This document shows, piece by piece, positions 25,660 to 34,049 of a DNA stretch of 64,000 nucleotides. The position numbers and the translations under genes were made by a program. Every line of letters begins with the position of its first letter. The first letter of the stretch is position 1. The DNA comes from Luteolibacter sp. LG18 (lineage in GTDB: Bacteria; Verrucomicrobiota; Verrucomicrobiia; Verrucomicrobiales; Akkermansiaceae). The stretch spans positions 4,402,001-4,466,000 of the forward strand of contig NZ_AP024600.1 of NCBI RefSeq assembly GCF_036322585.1, in the 5' to 3' direction. The notes under the pieces are model-generated. The model was not told where the DNA came from. It did not search any database and worked only from the letters and a program-made list of their open reading frames with translations.

Positions 25660-27066
25660 ATGGCCCACTTCCAATCCCAACGCTGGCTGATGCCGCGCCG
25701 CAGTTTCCTCCGCGGTGCCGGTGCCACCCTGGCGCTGCCGTTCCTCGACGCGATGCGGCCGTTGATGGCGGCGGGCACGGCGGCCTCCTTTCCGGTGCGG
25801 ATGGCGCTGCTCTACATGCCGAATGGCGTGCGCGCGGACCGCTGGACGCCGCAGGGCGAGGGAGCGGGATTCGAGCTTTCGCCGATTCTTTCGCCGCTCC
25901 AGCGCCACCGCGAGGACCTGCTGGTGCTCACCGGGCTCCAGAACAAGGCGTCCTTCACCGGTGACGGCCATTACGTGAAGACCGGCGGCTGGCTCACCGG
26001 CACCACCATCACCAAGACCACCGGCTCCGACATCAACGCCAACGGGATCTCGATGGACCAGCTCGCCGCCAACCGCATCGGGCGCGGCACGCGGCTGCCC
26101 TCGCTGGAGCTCGGCACCGAGCCCGTCGCCCATGGCATCGACACCAACGTCAACTACACCCGCCTCTACGCCTCCCACATCTCGTGGAAAACCTCGAACG
26201 TGCCGCTGCCCTGCGAGATCAATCCGCGGGTGGCGTTCGACCGCTTGTTCCGCGAGCGTTCGTCCACCGCGGAAAAGCAGGCGTCCGACGACCGCTCGGT
26301 GCTCGATCTGGTGAACGCCGACGCGAAGCGGTTGCAAGGGCAGCTCGGCAGCGAGGACAAGCAGAAGCTCGACCAGTATCTGGAATCCGTCCGTGAGGTG
26401 GAGCGCCGTATCGAGCAGGAAGCCCGCGTGCTCGCCGCGCGCGAGAACCTGTCGCCCGATTTCTTCTCGAACCTCGACGCCCTCGACAAACGCATCACCG
26501 CCGCGATGGGCAAGGCCTCGCGCGAGGAGGAACTGAACTCGCGCCCGCGCTTCGATCACACCGAGCACTGCCGGATCATGATGGAGCTGATGGTGCTCGC
26601 GCTGTGGTCGGACACCACCCGCGTTTCCACCTTCATGTTCGGCAACGACGTGACCAACCGGAACTTCTCGTTCCTCGATGGCGTCCACGGCGGCCACCAC
26701 GAGATCTCCCATCACAGCGGCGATGCAGCGAAGCTCGACGAATACGAGCGGATCAACCGCTGGCACGTCGACCAATACGCCGGCATGCTGGACCGCATGA
26801 AGTCGATCAAGGAAGGCGACGGCACCTTGCTCGACCACTCGATGGTCGCCTTCGGCTCCCCGATCCGCGATGGCAACGCCCACGATCCGAAGAACGTTCC
26901 GATCGTGGTCGCGGGGAAAGCGAATGGAGGGCTGAAGACCGGCCGTCATGTCGTCAGTCCACAGGGCACGCCGCTGTGCTCGCTGTGGATGGGGATGCTT
27001 GAAAAGGCCGGCGCGAAGGTGGACGGCTTCGGCGATGCCTCCGCGCCGTTGGCGGGATTGGGGTGA
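25660..27066 (+). CDS. DUF1552 protein with Tat-type signal
   Basis: The 468-residue product belongs to DUF1552, the constant partner of DUF1592-type cytochromes. The N-terminus has PRRSFLRGAGATLALPFLDA, a twin-arginine signal, so it is exported folded. Typical blocks are LYMPNGVRADRWTPQGEG, LVLTGLQNKA, DGHYVKTGGWLTG, SMDQLAANRIG, PSLELGTEP, LDQYLESVREVERRIE, WSDTTRVSTFMFGND and HHEISHHSGD. Several His/Asp-rich segments suggest a metal site, as in DUF1501/alkaline-phosphatase-like relatives, but no activity is established. Start ATG 25660 is fixed by the signal; the longer open frame upstream lies within the previous gene. Likely one operon with the DUF1592 gene. Confidence 0.9.
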   Translation: MAHFQSQRWLMPRRSFLRGAGATLALPFLDAMRPLMAAGTAASFPVRMALLYMPNGVRADRWTPQGEGAGFELSPILSPLQRHREDLLVLTGLQNKASFTGDGHYVKTGGWLTGTTITKTTGSDINANGISMDQLAANRIGRGTRLPSLELGTEPVAHGIDTNVNYTRLYASHISWKTSNVPLPCEINPRVAFDRLFRERSSTAEKQASDDRSVLDLVNADAKRLQGQLGSEDKQKLDQYLESVREVERRIEQEARVLAARENLSPDFFSNLDALDKRITAAMGKASREEELNSRPRFDHTEHCRIMMELMVLALWSDTTRVSTFMFGNDVTNRNFSFLDGVHGGHHEISHHSGDAAKLDEYERINRWHVDQYAGMLDRMKSIKEGDGTLLDHSMVAFGSPIRDGNAHDPKNVPIVVAGKANGGLKTGRHVVSPQGTPLCSLWMGMLEKAGAKVDGFGDASAPLAGLG

Positions 27067-27100
27067 ACGACTTGTCTCGCCAAGGTGGTGATCGAAGTTT

Positions 27101-27385
27101 CTGAGCCCGGAGGGCGACGTATCCTAGCCGGTGGCGCAAGCCATCGGTATGGCACAACATGAGTTCCAAGCCCCGGCAGAGGCGACGCAAACGGAGGCCG
27201 AATGACATTCCAAATGGAAGTCCGCATCCGACGTTTGAAGAGTTCCGGATGCTTCCAAATCGCTGGTATGACGGATTCGCTGGAAGAGCGCAGGCAGCGC
27301 CGTCCCTAACGGGACTTGCATCCATTCCCGGGCCTGGTCCGGTGGCTTGCGCCACCGGCTAGGATACGTCGCCCTCCGGGCTCAG
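27101..27385 (-). repeat. Repeat family B, copy 2 (285 bp, 43-bp perfect terminal inverted repeats)
   Basis: The element begins CTGAGCCCGGAGGGCGACGT and ends with its reverse complement; the first 43 bases of both ends are identical when inverted. The core resembles copy 1 at 10431-10719 in opposite orientation. It starts 34 bp after the DUF1552 stop. The 514-bp gap 27067-27580 holds no gene: it contains this element, one family C and one family D hairpin. Confidence 0.88.
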
Positions 27386-27440
27386 AGAGGTCGGGAGCAA
27401 ACCCGGGATCGGCAATGCATGGGGTCGGGCGAGTTTGCCC

Positions 27441-27468
27441 CGCCCACGCTCTTCCGAGTGCGGCCACG
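27441..27468 (+). repeat. Family C hairpin, copy 4
   Basis: Stem CGCTC (27447-27451) and GAGTG (27456-27460, one G-T pair) with TTCC loop; flanks GCCCA and CGGCCACG are conserved. Confidence 0.78.
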
Positions 27469-27547
27469 GCGCGTGTCGGAATTACACGAAGCGCTGGACT
27501 CCGTCTCTTGGATAGCAAGCTTGATGCGTTGGGGAGAACGATGGTCC

Positions 27548-27578
27548 TCCCACTCACAAGTTGAAAACTTGTGCTACC
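27548..27578 (+). repeat. Family D hairpin, copy 1, next to the helicase stop
   Basis: CACAAGTT (27555-27562) pairs with AACTTGTG (27566-27573) around GAA; flanks CCCACT and CTAC recur at 62868-62896. It ends about 3 bp from the stop codon of the helicase gene. Confidence 0.85.
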
Positions 27579-27580
27579 GC

Positions 27581-28783
27581 TTAGCGGCGGCGTTTCTTGC
27601 CACCACCGCCGCTCATCTTGCGGCGCACCGGCTTCGGCGGGGAATCGTCGAGGAGCGCGGTGTAGATGTAGTCGAAGCCTTCCAGCTTCTTGCGGTCGAT
27701 CTTGCGGTCGATGAAGACCTCCACGGACTTGGCGTAGTCCAGTTCATCCGCGGTGAGCAGGGTGAAGGCATCGCCTTCCGCTTCCGCGCGGCCGGTGCGT
27801 CCGATGCGGTGGACGTAGTCCTCGGCGTTTTCCGGGACGCGGTAGTTGATGACGTGGGAGACGCCGGAGATGTCGATACCACGGGCGGCGACGTCGGTGG
27901 CGACGAGGACCTCGTATTTGCCTTCCTTGAAGCCCTGGAGCGCCTTCATGCGATCGGCCTGGGCGATGTCGGAGTGCATCGCGGCGACCTTGTCGTGGCC
28001 CTGGGTCTTCAGCAGCGAGGTGAGCTGGTCCGCTTCCTTGCGGGTGCGGGTGAAGATCATCACCGAGTGGTAGTCGGTCTTGTCGAGCAGGGCGATGAGC
28101 AGTTCATCGCGCTGGTCCATGGCCACCGGGTAGAAGGCGTGGGTCACGGTGGAGGCCACGGCGCGGCGGGCGATTTCCACTTCGACGGGGTCCTTCAGGC
28201 ACCACTGGGCGAAGGTCTGGATCGCCGCCGGCATGGTGGCGGAGAAGAACAGCGTCTGGCGCTCGTCCCACGGGCAGAGGTTCACGATCTTGCGGACCTG
28301 GGGCAGGAAGCCCATGTCCAGCATGCGGTCGACCTCGTCGAGGATCAGGACCTTGAGTTCGCCGAAGCGCATGGTGGCGCGGTAGAAATGGTCCATCAGG
28401 CGGCCCGGGGTGGCCACCACGATGTCGGCGCCCTTCGCCAGTTCCTCGGTCTGCTGGCCGTAGCCGACGCCGCCATAGAGTAGGGCGACCTTGAGGCCGG
28501 TGTGCTTGCCGTATTTGATGAACTGTTCGGCGACCTGGTGGGCGAGCTCGCGGGTCGGCTCCAGCACGAGGATCTGCGGCTTGCCGAGCGGCGTGAGCTT
28601 GCTGAGGGACGGCAGCGCGAAGGCGGCGGTCTTGCCGGTGCCGGTCTGGGATGCTCCGATCACGTCCTTGCCGTCCAGCACCAGCGGGATCGCCTGCGCC
28701 TGGATCGGGGTGGGGGTGGTGTATCCGGATTCCTCAATGGCTTTCTGGACGGCTTCCGAGAGCCCGAGTGTGTCAAATCCCAT
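27581..28783 (-). CDS. DEAD-box family ATP-dependent RNA helicase (RhlE-like, with DEVD)
   Basis: The 400-residue helicase has the Q motif (GYTTPTPIQAQAIP), motif I in ASQTGTGKTAAF, Ia LEPTRELAHQ, motif II as LILDEVDRMLDMGF, motif III SATMP, and C-terminal IV-VI (VMIFTRTRKEAD, ATDVAARGIDI, HRIGRTGRAEAEG). It remodels RNA, probably in ribosome assembly or mRNA turnover. Motif II reads DEVD instead of DEAD; some helicases tolerate this position, and the rest of the core is complete. The C-terminus ends in a short basic tail (KPVRRKMSGGGGKKRRR), an RNA-binding extension typical of RhlE-like proteins. Monocistronic by context. Confidence 0.93.
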   Translation of the reverse strand: MGFDTLGLSEAVQKAIEESGYTTPTPIQAQAIPLVLDGKDVIGASQTGTGKTAAFALPSLSKLTPLGKPQILVLEPTRELAHQVAEQFIKYGKHTGLKVALLYGGVGYGQQTEELAKGADIVVATPGRLMDHFYRATMRFGELKVLILDEVDRMLDMGFLPQVRKIVNLCPWDERQTLFFSATMPAAIQTFAQWCLKDPVEVEIARRAVASTVTHAFYPVAMDQRDELLIALLDKTDYHSVMIFTRTRKEADQLTSLLKTQGHDKVAAMHSDIAQADRMKALQGFKEGKYEVLVATDVAARGIDISGVSHVINYRVPENAEDYVHRIGRTGRAEAEGDAFTLLTADELDYAKSVEVFIDRKIDRKKLEGFDYIYTALLDDSPPKPVRRKMSGGGGKKRRR

Positions 28784-28884
28784 GCGCGGCGTTCCTAGTG
28801 GGGTGGGGCAATGCGGTCAAGGCGAGACCTGATTAATTCCGTTTCTGGAAGGAGTTGGAGCGGAAACCGGCGGAAATGGGTCCG

Positions 28885-29940
28885 TTAGGCCGCGTGCGCG
28901 GGGGCTTGGATCAGCAGGCAGTCCTCGAGGAAGGGCTGGAGATCCTTCATCAAGGGCGGGCCGCCGGGGGCGAAACGTTCGCGGAAGTGGTCCTCCAGTC
29001 GTTTCAGTGAAAATTCGAGATCGGCGGTCACCAGTTCATTGCTGCGGCCGCGGACGATGGCCACCAGCACGGCGAAACGGCCCTCGCGGGAGACGGCGAA
29101 GCGGTGCTCGGGGAGCTCGAATTCCGAGCGGATGTGGCCATCGGCGTCCCGGAGCTGGAGCGCGAGCCGCTGGACCGTGCCCTCGACGCGCTTCGCCGAG
29201 GCGTGGCGACCGGGTTGGTTCGAGGCAAAGGAAACGAGAGCCAGCGAGTGGACATCGAGCAGGAAGACCTCCTCGACCTGGAAGCGGTGGGTCTTTTCGA
29301 AAACGATGTCCTCGTAGGTGCGGCTGGTGAAGAGGGCCTGGAGCCGCCACAGCATGCGGTCGAGCGTGCCGGGTTCCTGAAACGGGCGCTGGGTGGGCGT
29401 GTATTCCGCCAGGGCGCGGCGGATGGTGGCGCGGAGCATCGGCTCCAGGTAGGTGTCGATGCCATTTTCCCGGGCATAGACGGCGCTGCGTACGGCCTGC
29501 TCGACGATCGGGCCGAAGGCCTCGCGGAGGTCATCGTCGTTGAAATCGGCTGCGGGAGCGGCGTTTCCCTCCTTTGCCAGCGGCTCCAACCGGGTGACCA
29601 GCGTTTCGTGCGGCTGCGGCACGTGGGGGAAGTCCACGGGTGCGGGCCGGAAGACGCGCGGCTGCGGTGTTTCCACCGGCGCGGTCGCGGGCGCGTCCGG
29701 CAGCACTGCGAGCGGCACCGGCCAGGAGGGCGGAAACTCGTGTTCTCCCTCCGCCGGTAGACCGGGCAGCGGTACCCGGGCGAAGGGCGTGGGCACGAAG
29801 GCGGACGCCGGGGTGGCGGTGGGATCGGCCGGGTCAAAGGGCTCGAACGGCGCGGGCGGGCTGGACCACAGCGGGGAAGGGTTGCCGTGGGAACTCGGGA
29901 CGGGCGTGGGAGCGGGGAGGGGACGGAGGGCAGCGGACAT
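28885..29940 (-). CDS. Protein resembling the mid-region of OmpA-type sensors (split pair, gene B)
   Basis: I do not recognise a named family for all of this 351-residue protein. Residues 1-105 are Pro/Ala-rich and likely disordered. Residues about 135-185 are helical (DDDLREAFGPIVEQAVRSAV, LEPMLRATIRRALAEYT). Then comes MLWRLQALFTSRTYEDIVFE and RFQVEEVFLLDVHSLALVSF, followed by a beta/alpha region to the end. This series resembles, from memory, the cytoplasmic segment of large cyanobacterial and proteobacterial OmpA-family proteins (W-x-W-R...FAEVV...YRVEQVFLIHRxTGLLL). Here there is no membrane helix or OmpA domain. The start overlaps the stop of the upstream gene by one base (TGATG), so the two are translated together. 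Confidence 0.6.
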   Translation of the reverse strand: MSAALRPLPAPTPVPSSHGNPSPLWSSPPAPFEPFDPADPTATPASAFVPTPFARVPLPGLPAEGEHEFPPSWPVPLAVLPDAPATAPVETPQPRVFRPAPVDFPHVPQPHETLVTRLEPLAKEGNAAPAADFNDDDLREAFGPIVEQAVRSAVYARENGIDTYLEPMLRATIRRALAEYTPTQRPFQEPGTLDRMLWRLQALFTSRTYEDIVFEKTHRFQVEEVFLLDVHSLALVSFASNQPGRHASAKRVEGTVQRLALQLRDADGHIRSEFELPEHRFAVSREGRFAVLVAIVRGRSNELVTADLEFSLKRLEDHFRERFAPGGPPLMKDLQPFLEDCLLIQAPAHAA

Positions 29941-30539
29941 CAAGGCAGTGGGGGGAGGTTGCCAGGAAGGGAGCCGGGTTCTGCCGCTTCCGCGAGCGCG
30001 CGGGCGGCCTTGGCGATTTGGGCGAAGCGTTGTTCCAGCCCGGCGCGCTCACCGTGCTGCTGTTGAAGGGAGGAAAGCTGGGTGGTGACCCACTCGCGCA
30101 GGCGGATGAGCTCGTCCTGAAGCAAGGCGGTCAATTGCCGGTCGCGCGCCTCCGCCTGCTGGTGGGCGGACTGCTGCCAATCGGTGAGCCATTGGCCGAG
30201 CTTCGATTCGAGCTGGGCGCCGCGGTCCGGAACGATGCGCGCGGCCAGGGTTTGCTGGATGTGCTCGGACAGCCGCTGGACGTCCTCTTCATGGCGGGTC
30301 TCGCGGGTTTCCGCCTCCAAGCGCAGGCCTTCGGACAATCGTTGAAAATGGTGCTGGAGCGCCTCGACTCGGGCTTCGATGCCGCCGATCCGGGTTTCCG
30401 AATGGCCCACGACGGCCTGCGGCTGCTTTTCGAGAAGCGCCACGCGTTGCTCCAGCCGGTCCAACTGGCGGCCCACGATGATTTCGCGGATCCGCTCGAC
30501 CGTCTGCGAGGGATTGGGTGTTTGGGTGTTTGAGAGCAT
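29940..30539 (-). CDS. Coiled-coil protein, split-pair gene A
   Basis: This 199-residue protein is almost all heptad-like helix: VERIREIIVGRQLDRLEQRV near the start, then RIGGIEARVEALQHHFQRLS, LESKLGQWLTDWQQSAHQQA and LEQRFAQIAKAARALAEAAE. It has no signal or membrane helix. The opening LREI(I/L)xGxxxxRLxxLE pattern is the one that precedes the sensor-like region in the OmpA-type proteins mentioned for the next gene. Start ATG 30539 (MLSNTQTPNP) gives a clean N-terminus; a start 42 bp upstream is possible. Its stop overlaps the next start, so a complex of the two products is likely. Confidence 0.62.
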   Translation of the reverse strand: MLSNTQTPNPSQTVERIREIIVGRQLDRLEQRVALLEKQPQAVVGHSETRIGGIEARVEALQHHFQRLSEGLRLEAETRETRHEEDVQRLSEHIQQTLAARIVPDRGAQLESKLGQWLTDWQQSAHQQAEARDRQLTALLQDELIRLREWVTTQLSSLQQQHGERAGLEQRFAQIAKAARALAEAAEPGSLPGNLPPLP

Positions 30540-30766
30540 GTCGACTCGCCGTGGGGGAGGCCCCGGGGTGAACCGGAGCACGGGAGGAGAGGATGGACCG
30601 GGAAATCTAACCCCACCGGACTGTCGATGTAAACAACATCGCTTAAAGTTCGCTCCTCCGGATCTTACGGATTTCCAAACAGTTGCCCCGAAAATCCCCG
30701 ATCTTCCGCTTGCGCCGCCGGAATGAGTGAAAGACTTTTGTCACGGAACCTGTTATTGGAGGCCGG

Positions 30767-31426
30767 ATGTCCGACGACGACGATGACAAGCAGCGCGACG
30801 AAATGCTCGCGCAGGCGTACGCCAAGACGCGGAAGAGCCTGATCGCCCGCCTGGACAACTGGGAGGACCAGAAGACCTGGGACGAGTTTTACCAGACCTA
30901 CTGGCGGCTCATTTACGCGGTGGCGATCAAGTCCGGCCTGCGGGCGGACGAGGCCTCCGACTGCGTCCAGGAAACGATCCTTTCCATCGCGAAGCAGAGC
31001 AAACGGAACCTCTACGATCCCGAGCAGGGCTCGTTCAAGACCTGGCTCATGAACATGACCCGCTGGCGCATCAACGACCAGTTCCGCAAGCGCAAGAAGG
31101 ACACGGCGATGAGCGGCGGGGATTGGGAGGACGACCGCAAGACCGCGGTGATCGATCGTTTCGAGGACCCGAAGGGCGACCTGCTGGCGCGCCTGTGGGA
31201 CGTGGAGTGGAAGAAAAACGTCGCGGACGCGGCGTTGGCGCGGGTGAAGGCCCAGGTTTCGCCAAAGCAGTACCAGATCTTCCACTATTACGTGGTGAAG
31301 CAATGGGACGCGAAGAAGGTGCAGGACCACCTGAATGTGAGCATGGCGCAAGTCTATCTCGCCAAGCACCGGGTGGGTTCTGTATTGAAAAAGGAGCTGT
31401 CCCGTCTGGAAGAAGATGCCGAGTAA
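30767..31426 (+). CDS. ECF-type RNA polymerase sigma factor
   Basis: The 219-residue protein is a sigma-70-family factor of ECF size. Region 2 spans about 35-110 (FYQTYWRLIYAVAIKSGL, ADEASDCVQETILSIAKQ, FKTWLMNMTRWRINDQFRKR) and region 4 about 155-210 (VSPKQYQIFHYYVVKQWDA, VQDHLNVSMAQVYLAKHRV). The acidic start (MSDDDDDK) is unusual. GGAGG stands 4 bases before the ATG. The stop lies 11 bases inside the following kinase gene, so sigma factor and kinase are translated together; kinase-linked ECF factors of this type are common in Planctomycetes and Verrucomicrobia, and I infer that the kinase controls this sigma. Confidence 0.92.
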   Translation: MSDDDDDKQRDEMLAQAYAKTRKSLIARLDNWEDQKTWDEFYQTYWRLIYAVAIKSGLRADEASDCVQETILSIAKQSKRNLYDPEQGSFKTWLMNMTRWRINDQFRKRKKDTAMSGGDWEDDRKTAVIDRFEDPKGDLLARLWDVEWKKNVADAALARVKAQVSPKQYQIFHYYVVKQWDAKKVQDHLNVSMAQVYLAKHRVGSVLKKELSRLEEDAE

Positions 31427-34049
31427 AACACGTCCCGATCCGATCATTCCCGACCATGAGGTCCTGCGGAAAATCGGTGGCGGAGCGTACGGTGAGGTTT
31501 GGCTGGCCCGCGGGGTGACCGGGGCGTTGCGCGCGGTGAAGATCGTGTGGCGGGAAGACTTCGAGGACGCTCGCGGTTTCGAGCGCGAGTTCGAGGGCAT
31601 CCTCAAGTTCGAGCCGATTTCCCGCGACCACCCGGGGCTGGTGAACATCCTGCACGTGGGCCGCAGTCCGGACGGCACCTCGTTTTATTACTACGTGATG
31701 GAGCTGGGCGACGATGTCCGCTCCGGCTCCGACATCAACCCGGTGGAATACGAGCCGCGCACGCTGCGCGCGGACACCAAACAGGCCGCCGGGGTGCGGA
31801 TGGAGACGAACCTGTGCATCGACGTGGGCCTGCGTCTCGCCGAGGCACTGGACCACCTGCACGAGCGCGGGCTGGCGCACCGCGACGTGAAGCCGGCGAA
31901 CGTCATTTTCGTCAACGGCAAGGCGAAGCTCGCGGACATCGGCCTGGTGGCCACGCGCGACCAGCGGACGTTCGTGGGCACGGAGGGCTTCGTGCCGCCG
32001 GAGGGCCCGGGTTCGGCGCAGGCGGATGTCTACAGCCTGGGCAAGGTGCTCTACGAGATCGCCACCGGAAAGGACCGCCTCGATTTCCCGGAGCTGCCGG
32101 ACGAGTTGCCACCGACGGAGGAGCGGAAGCGCTGGCTCGATCTCAACAAGATCATCTGTGACACCTGCGATCCCCACCTTTCGCGACGAAAGATCAGTAG
32201 TGCCTCGGAGTTGGCGGACGCCCTGCGGCGGCTCCAGCGTGGCAAGCGCCGCCGCCGGTCCGGGATGGGGGCGTGGGTAACCTCGCTGATCCTGGGCTCC
32301 TTCGTGGTGCTTGGCGGCTGGGAGGCATTCAAAGACACGCCGTGGGTCCAGCAACTGGTGGCCGACGCACCGCCCGACGTTCCCCCGGAGCCCGTGCCGG
32401 TGCGCATGGGCCAGATCCGGATCGTCAGCTATCCGGAGGGCGCGGACGTGATCGGCATCGGCGGGCAGCGGCTCGGCGTGACGCCGCTGAACCAGTCCGA
32501 GCCGGTGGGCACGGAGGTGGAGTACACGGTGGTGAAGGACCACTACACCAGCCTCAAGCTGAGGGAGACGGTGCCGGCATCGGCGGTGAACGAACCGTTG
32601 CGGCTCGGTGGCGAGATGCAGAGTTTCACCCCGCCGGAGATCGGCCAGACGTGGAAGAACCGGAACGAGAATTTCCTGCCGGTGGGCGAGGGTCACCTTT
32701 CGACCGGTTTTGTCAGCGAGAAGAACTGGAAGGAGTTTACCAGCAAGTCGAACCAGCCGAACTTGGTCTTCAAGATCCTGACGGCCTCCGAGAACGGCCA
32801 GCCGGTGAAGGTGGTGCTGGCCGACCAGAAGAGCTCGGACTCGTATTGCGACTGGCTCCGCAGCGATGCCATCCAAGGCGGGCGCCTCACCGACCAGCAT
32901 GAGATGCAGGTGCGCCCCGAGGAGAACTTCAACGACCCGGCCGATGTCGCGGGCAGCGAGCAGGCGAAGGCGGCGGGGCTGAGGCCGTTCCACGTCCTCG
33001 TGCGATTGATCCCCTACGGACGGATCGTGATCACCACCAATCCCTCTGGAGCCTATGTACTGCTGAACAACAAGCCGATCGGCGACACCACCGTTCCGCT
33101 GGAGTATTCGAGGGTCAAGCCGGGCAAATTCTCCCTGAACGTGGCGTTGGAAGGCTACAAGCCGTGGACACAGGAGCCGGTGATGGAGGAAAATGGCAGC
33201 CTGACCTTCAATCTGGTGATGGAGGAGAACAAGGGCGTGCGCCTCGACCGGCCATGGAAGAACAGCCTGGGCATGCAGTTCGTGCCGGTCGGCGCGGAGC
33301 GCGAGCTGATGGTGTCGATCTGGGAGACGCGGATCGCGGACTACGAGGAATACAAGCCGGAGCTGAAGCGGAACCAGCGGAACAACAAGGACAAGGACGC
33401 CAAGAACCACCCGATCGCGGGGGTGAGCCGTGAGGCCGCGAAGGATTTCTGCGTGTGGCTCACCAAGAAGGAACGGAAGGAGGAGCGCATCACCTACTCC
33501 CACGAATACCGGCTGCCGACCGACCTGGAATGGAGCCAGATCGCGGGGCTGAACGAGCTGGCCAACCATACGCCGGAATGGCGGGATGTCCACGCCGCGC
33601 ACGTTTTCCCATGGGGGCCGAACTGGCCGCCGCCGGATGGCTTCGCGAACCTCGCCGATGTTTCCGCTGCAGGAGGGCGTGGCATGCAGCCGGACCGGGT
33701 GATCCCCGGTTACAAGGATGGCTTCGAGCGCACCGCTCCGGTGGGGTCGTTCCCGCCGTCCCACGTTTACGCCGGGGACAAGCAATACGACATCTTCGAT
33801 CTGTGCGGAAACGTTTACGAGTGGGTATCGGACGATCTCAAGCCGGTCGTGCCGCCGCATACCCACTACGGCGTGCTGCGCGGGGGCTCGTGGAGCAGCT
33901 TCCAACCGAGCAATCTCTACACCGGCTACCGCAACGCGGTGCCGCCCACGATCGCGGATGATATTTACGGATTCCGGGTGGTGCTTGCCAAAATCCCGAT
34001 GAAGACGGAGAACGACGAGGAATCCACGACCGATCCCGACAATGGTTGA
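31416..34049 (+). CDS. Transmembrane Ser/Thr protein kinase with PEGA repeats and FGE-like domain
   Basis: This 877-residue protein has a cytoplasmic kinase domain (about 14-275): Gly loop IGGGAYGEV, Lys in RAVKIV (42), catalytic loop HRDVKPANV (near 155). The usual DFG reads DIG (LADIGL, near 174). A membrane helix follows (about 283-303, VTSLILGSFVVLGG). The outside part has PEGA repeats (near 330, RIVSYPEGADVIG; near 534, GRIVITTNPSGAYVLLNNKP) and a C-terminal formylglycine-generating-enzyme/SUMF1-type fold (about 614-865: EYRLPTDLEWSQIAG, YDIFDLCGNVYEWVSDD, LRGGSWSSF, GFRVV). The outer domain presumably senses an envelope signal. The gene overlaps the sigma gene by 11 bp and osmC by 8 bp. 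Confidence 0.92.
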   Translation: MPSKTRPDPIIPDHEVLRKIGGGAYGEVWLARGVTGALRAVKIVWREDFEDARGFEREFEGILKFEPISRDHPGLVNILHVGRSPDGTSFYYYVMELGDDVRSGSDINPVEYEPRTLRADTKQAAGVRMETNLCIDVGLRLAEALDHLHERGLAHRDVKPANVIFVNGKAKLADIGLVATRDQRTFVGTEGFVPPEGPGSAQADVYSLGKVLYEIATGKDRLDFPELPDELPPTEERKRWLDLNKIICDTCDPHLSRRKISSASELADALRRLQRGKRRRRSGMGAWVTSLILGSFVVLGGWEAFKDTPWVQQLVADAPPDVPPEPVPVRMGQIRIVSYPEGADVIGIGGQRLGVTPLNQSEPVGTEVEYTVVKDHYTSLKLRETVPASAVNEPLRLGGEMQSFTPPEIGQTWKNRNENFLPVGEGHLSTGFVSEKNWKEFTSKSNQPNLVFKILTASENGQPVKVVLADQKSSDSYCDWLRSDAIQGGRLTDQHEMQVRPEENFNDPADVAGSEQAKAAGLRPFHVLVRLIPYGRIVITTNPSGAYVLLNNKPIGDTTVPLEYSRVKPGKFSLNVALEGYKPWTQEPVMEENGSLTFNLVMEENKGVRLDRPWKNSLGMQFVPVGAERELMVSIWETRIADYEEYKPELKRNQRNNKDKDAKNHPIAGVSREAAKDFCVWLTKKERKEERITYSHEYRLPTDLEWSQIAGLNELANHTPEWRDVHAAHVFPWGPNWPPPDGFANLADVSAAGGRGMQPDRVIPGYKDGFERTAPVGSFPPSHVYAGDKQYDIFDLCGNVYEWVSDDLKPVVPPHTHYGVLRGGSWSSFQPSNLYTGYRNAVPPTIADDIYGFRVVLAKIPMKTENDEESTTDPDNG

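Noticed and set aside
30540..30766. Possible ECF-type promoter (CGGAACC region) before the sigma gene
   Set aside because: The GGAAC-like element at about 30744 is too close to the start codon to be a usable -35, and no matching -10 is visible.
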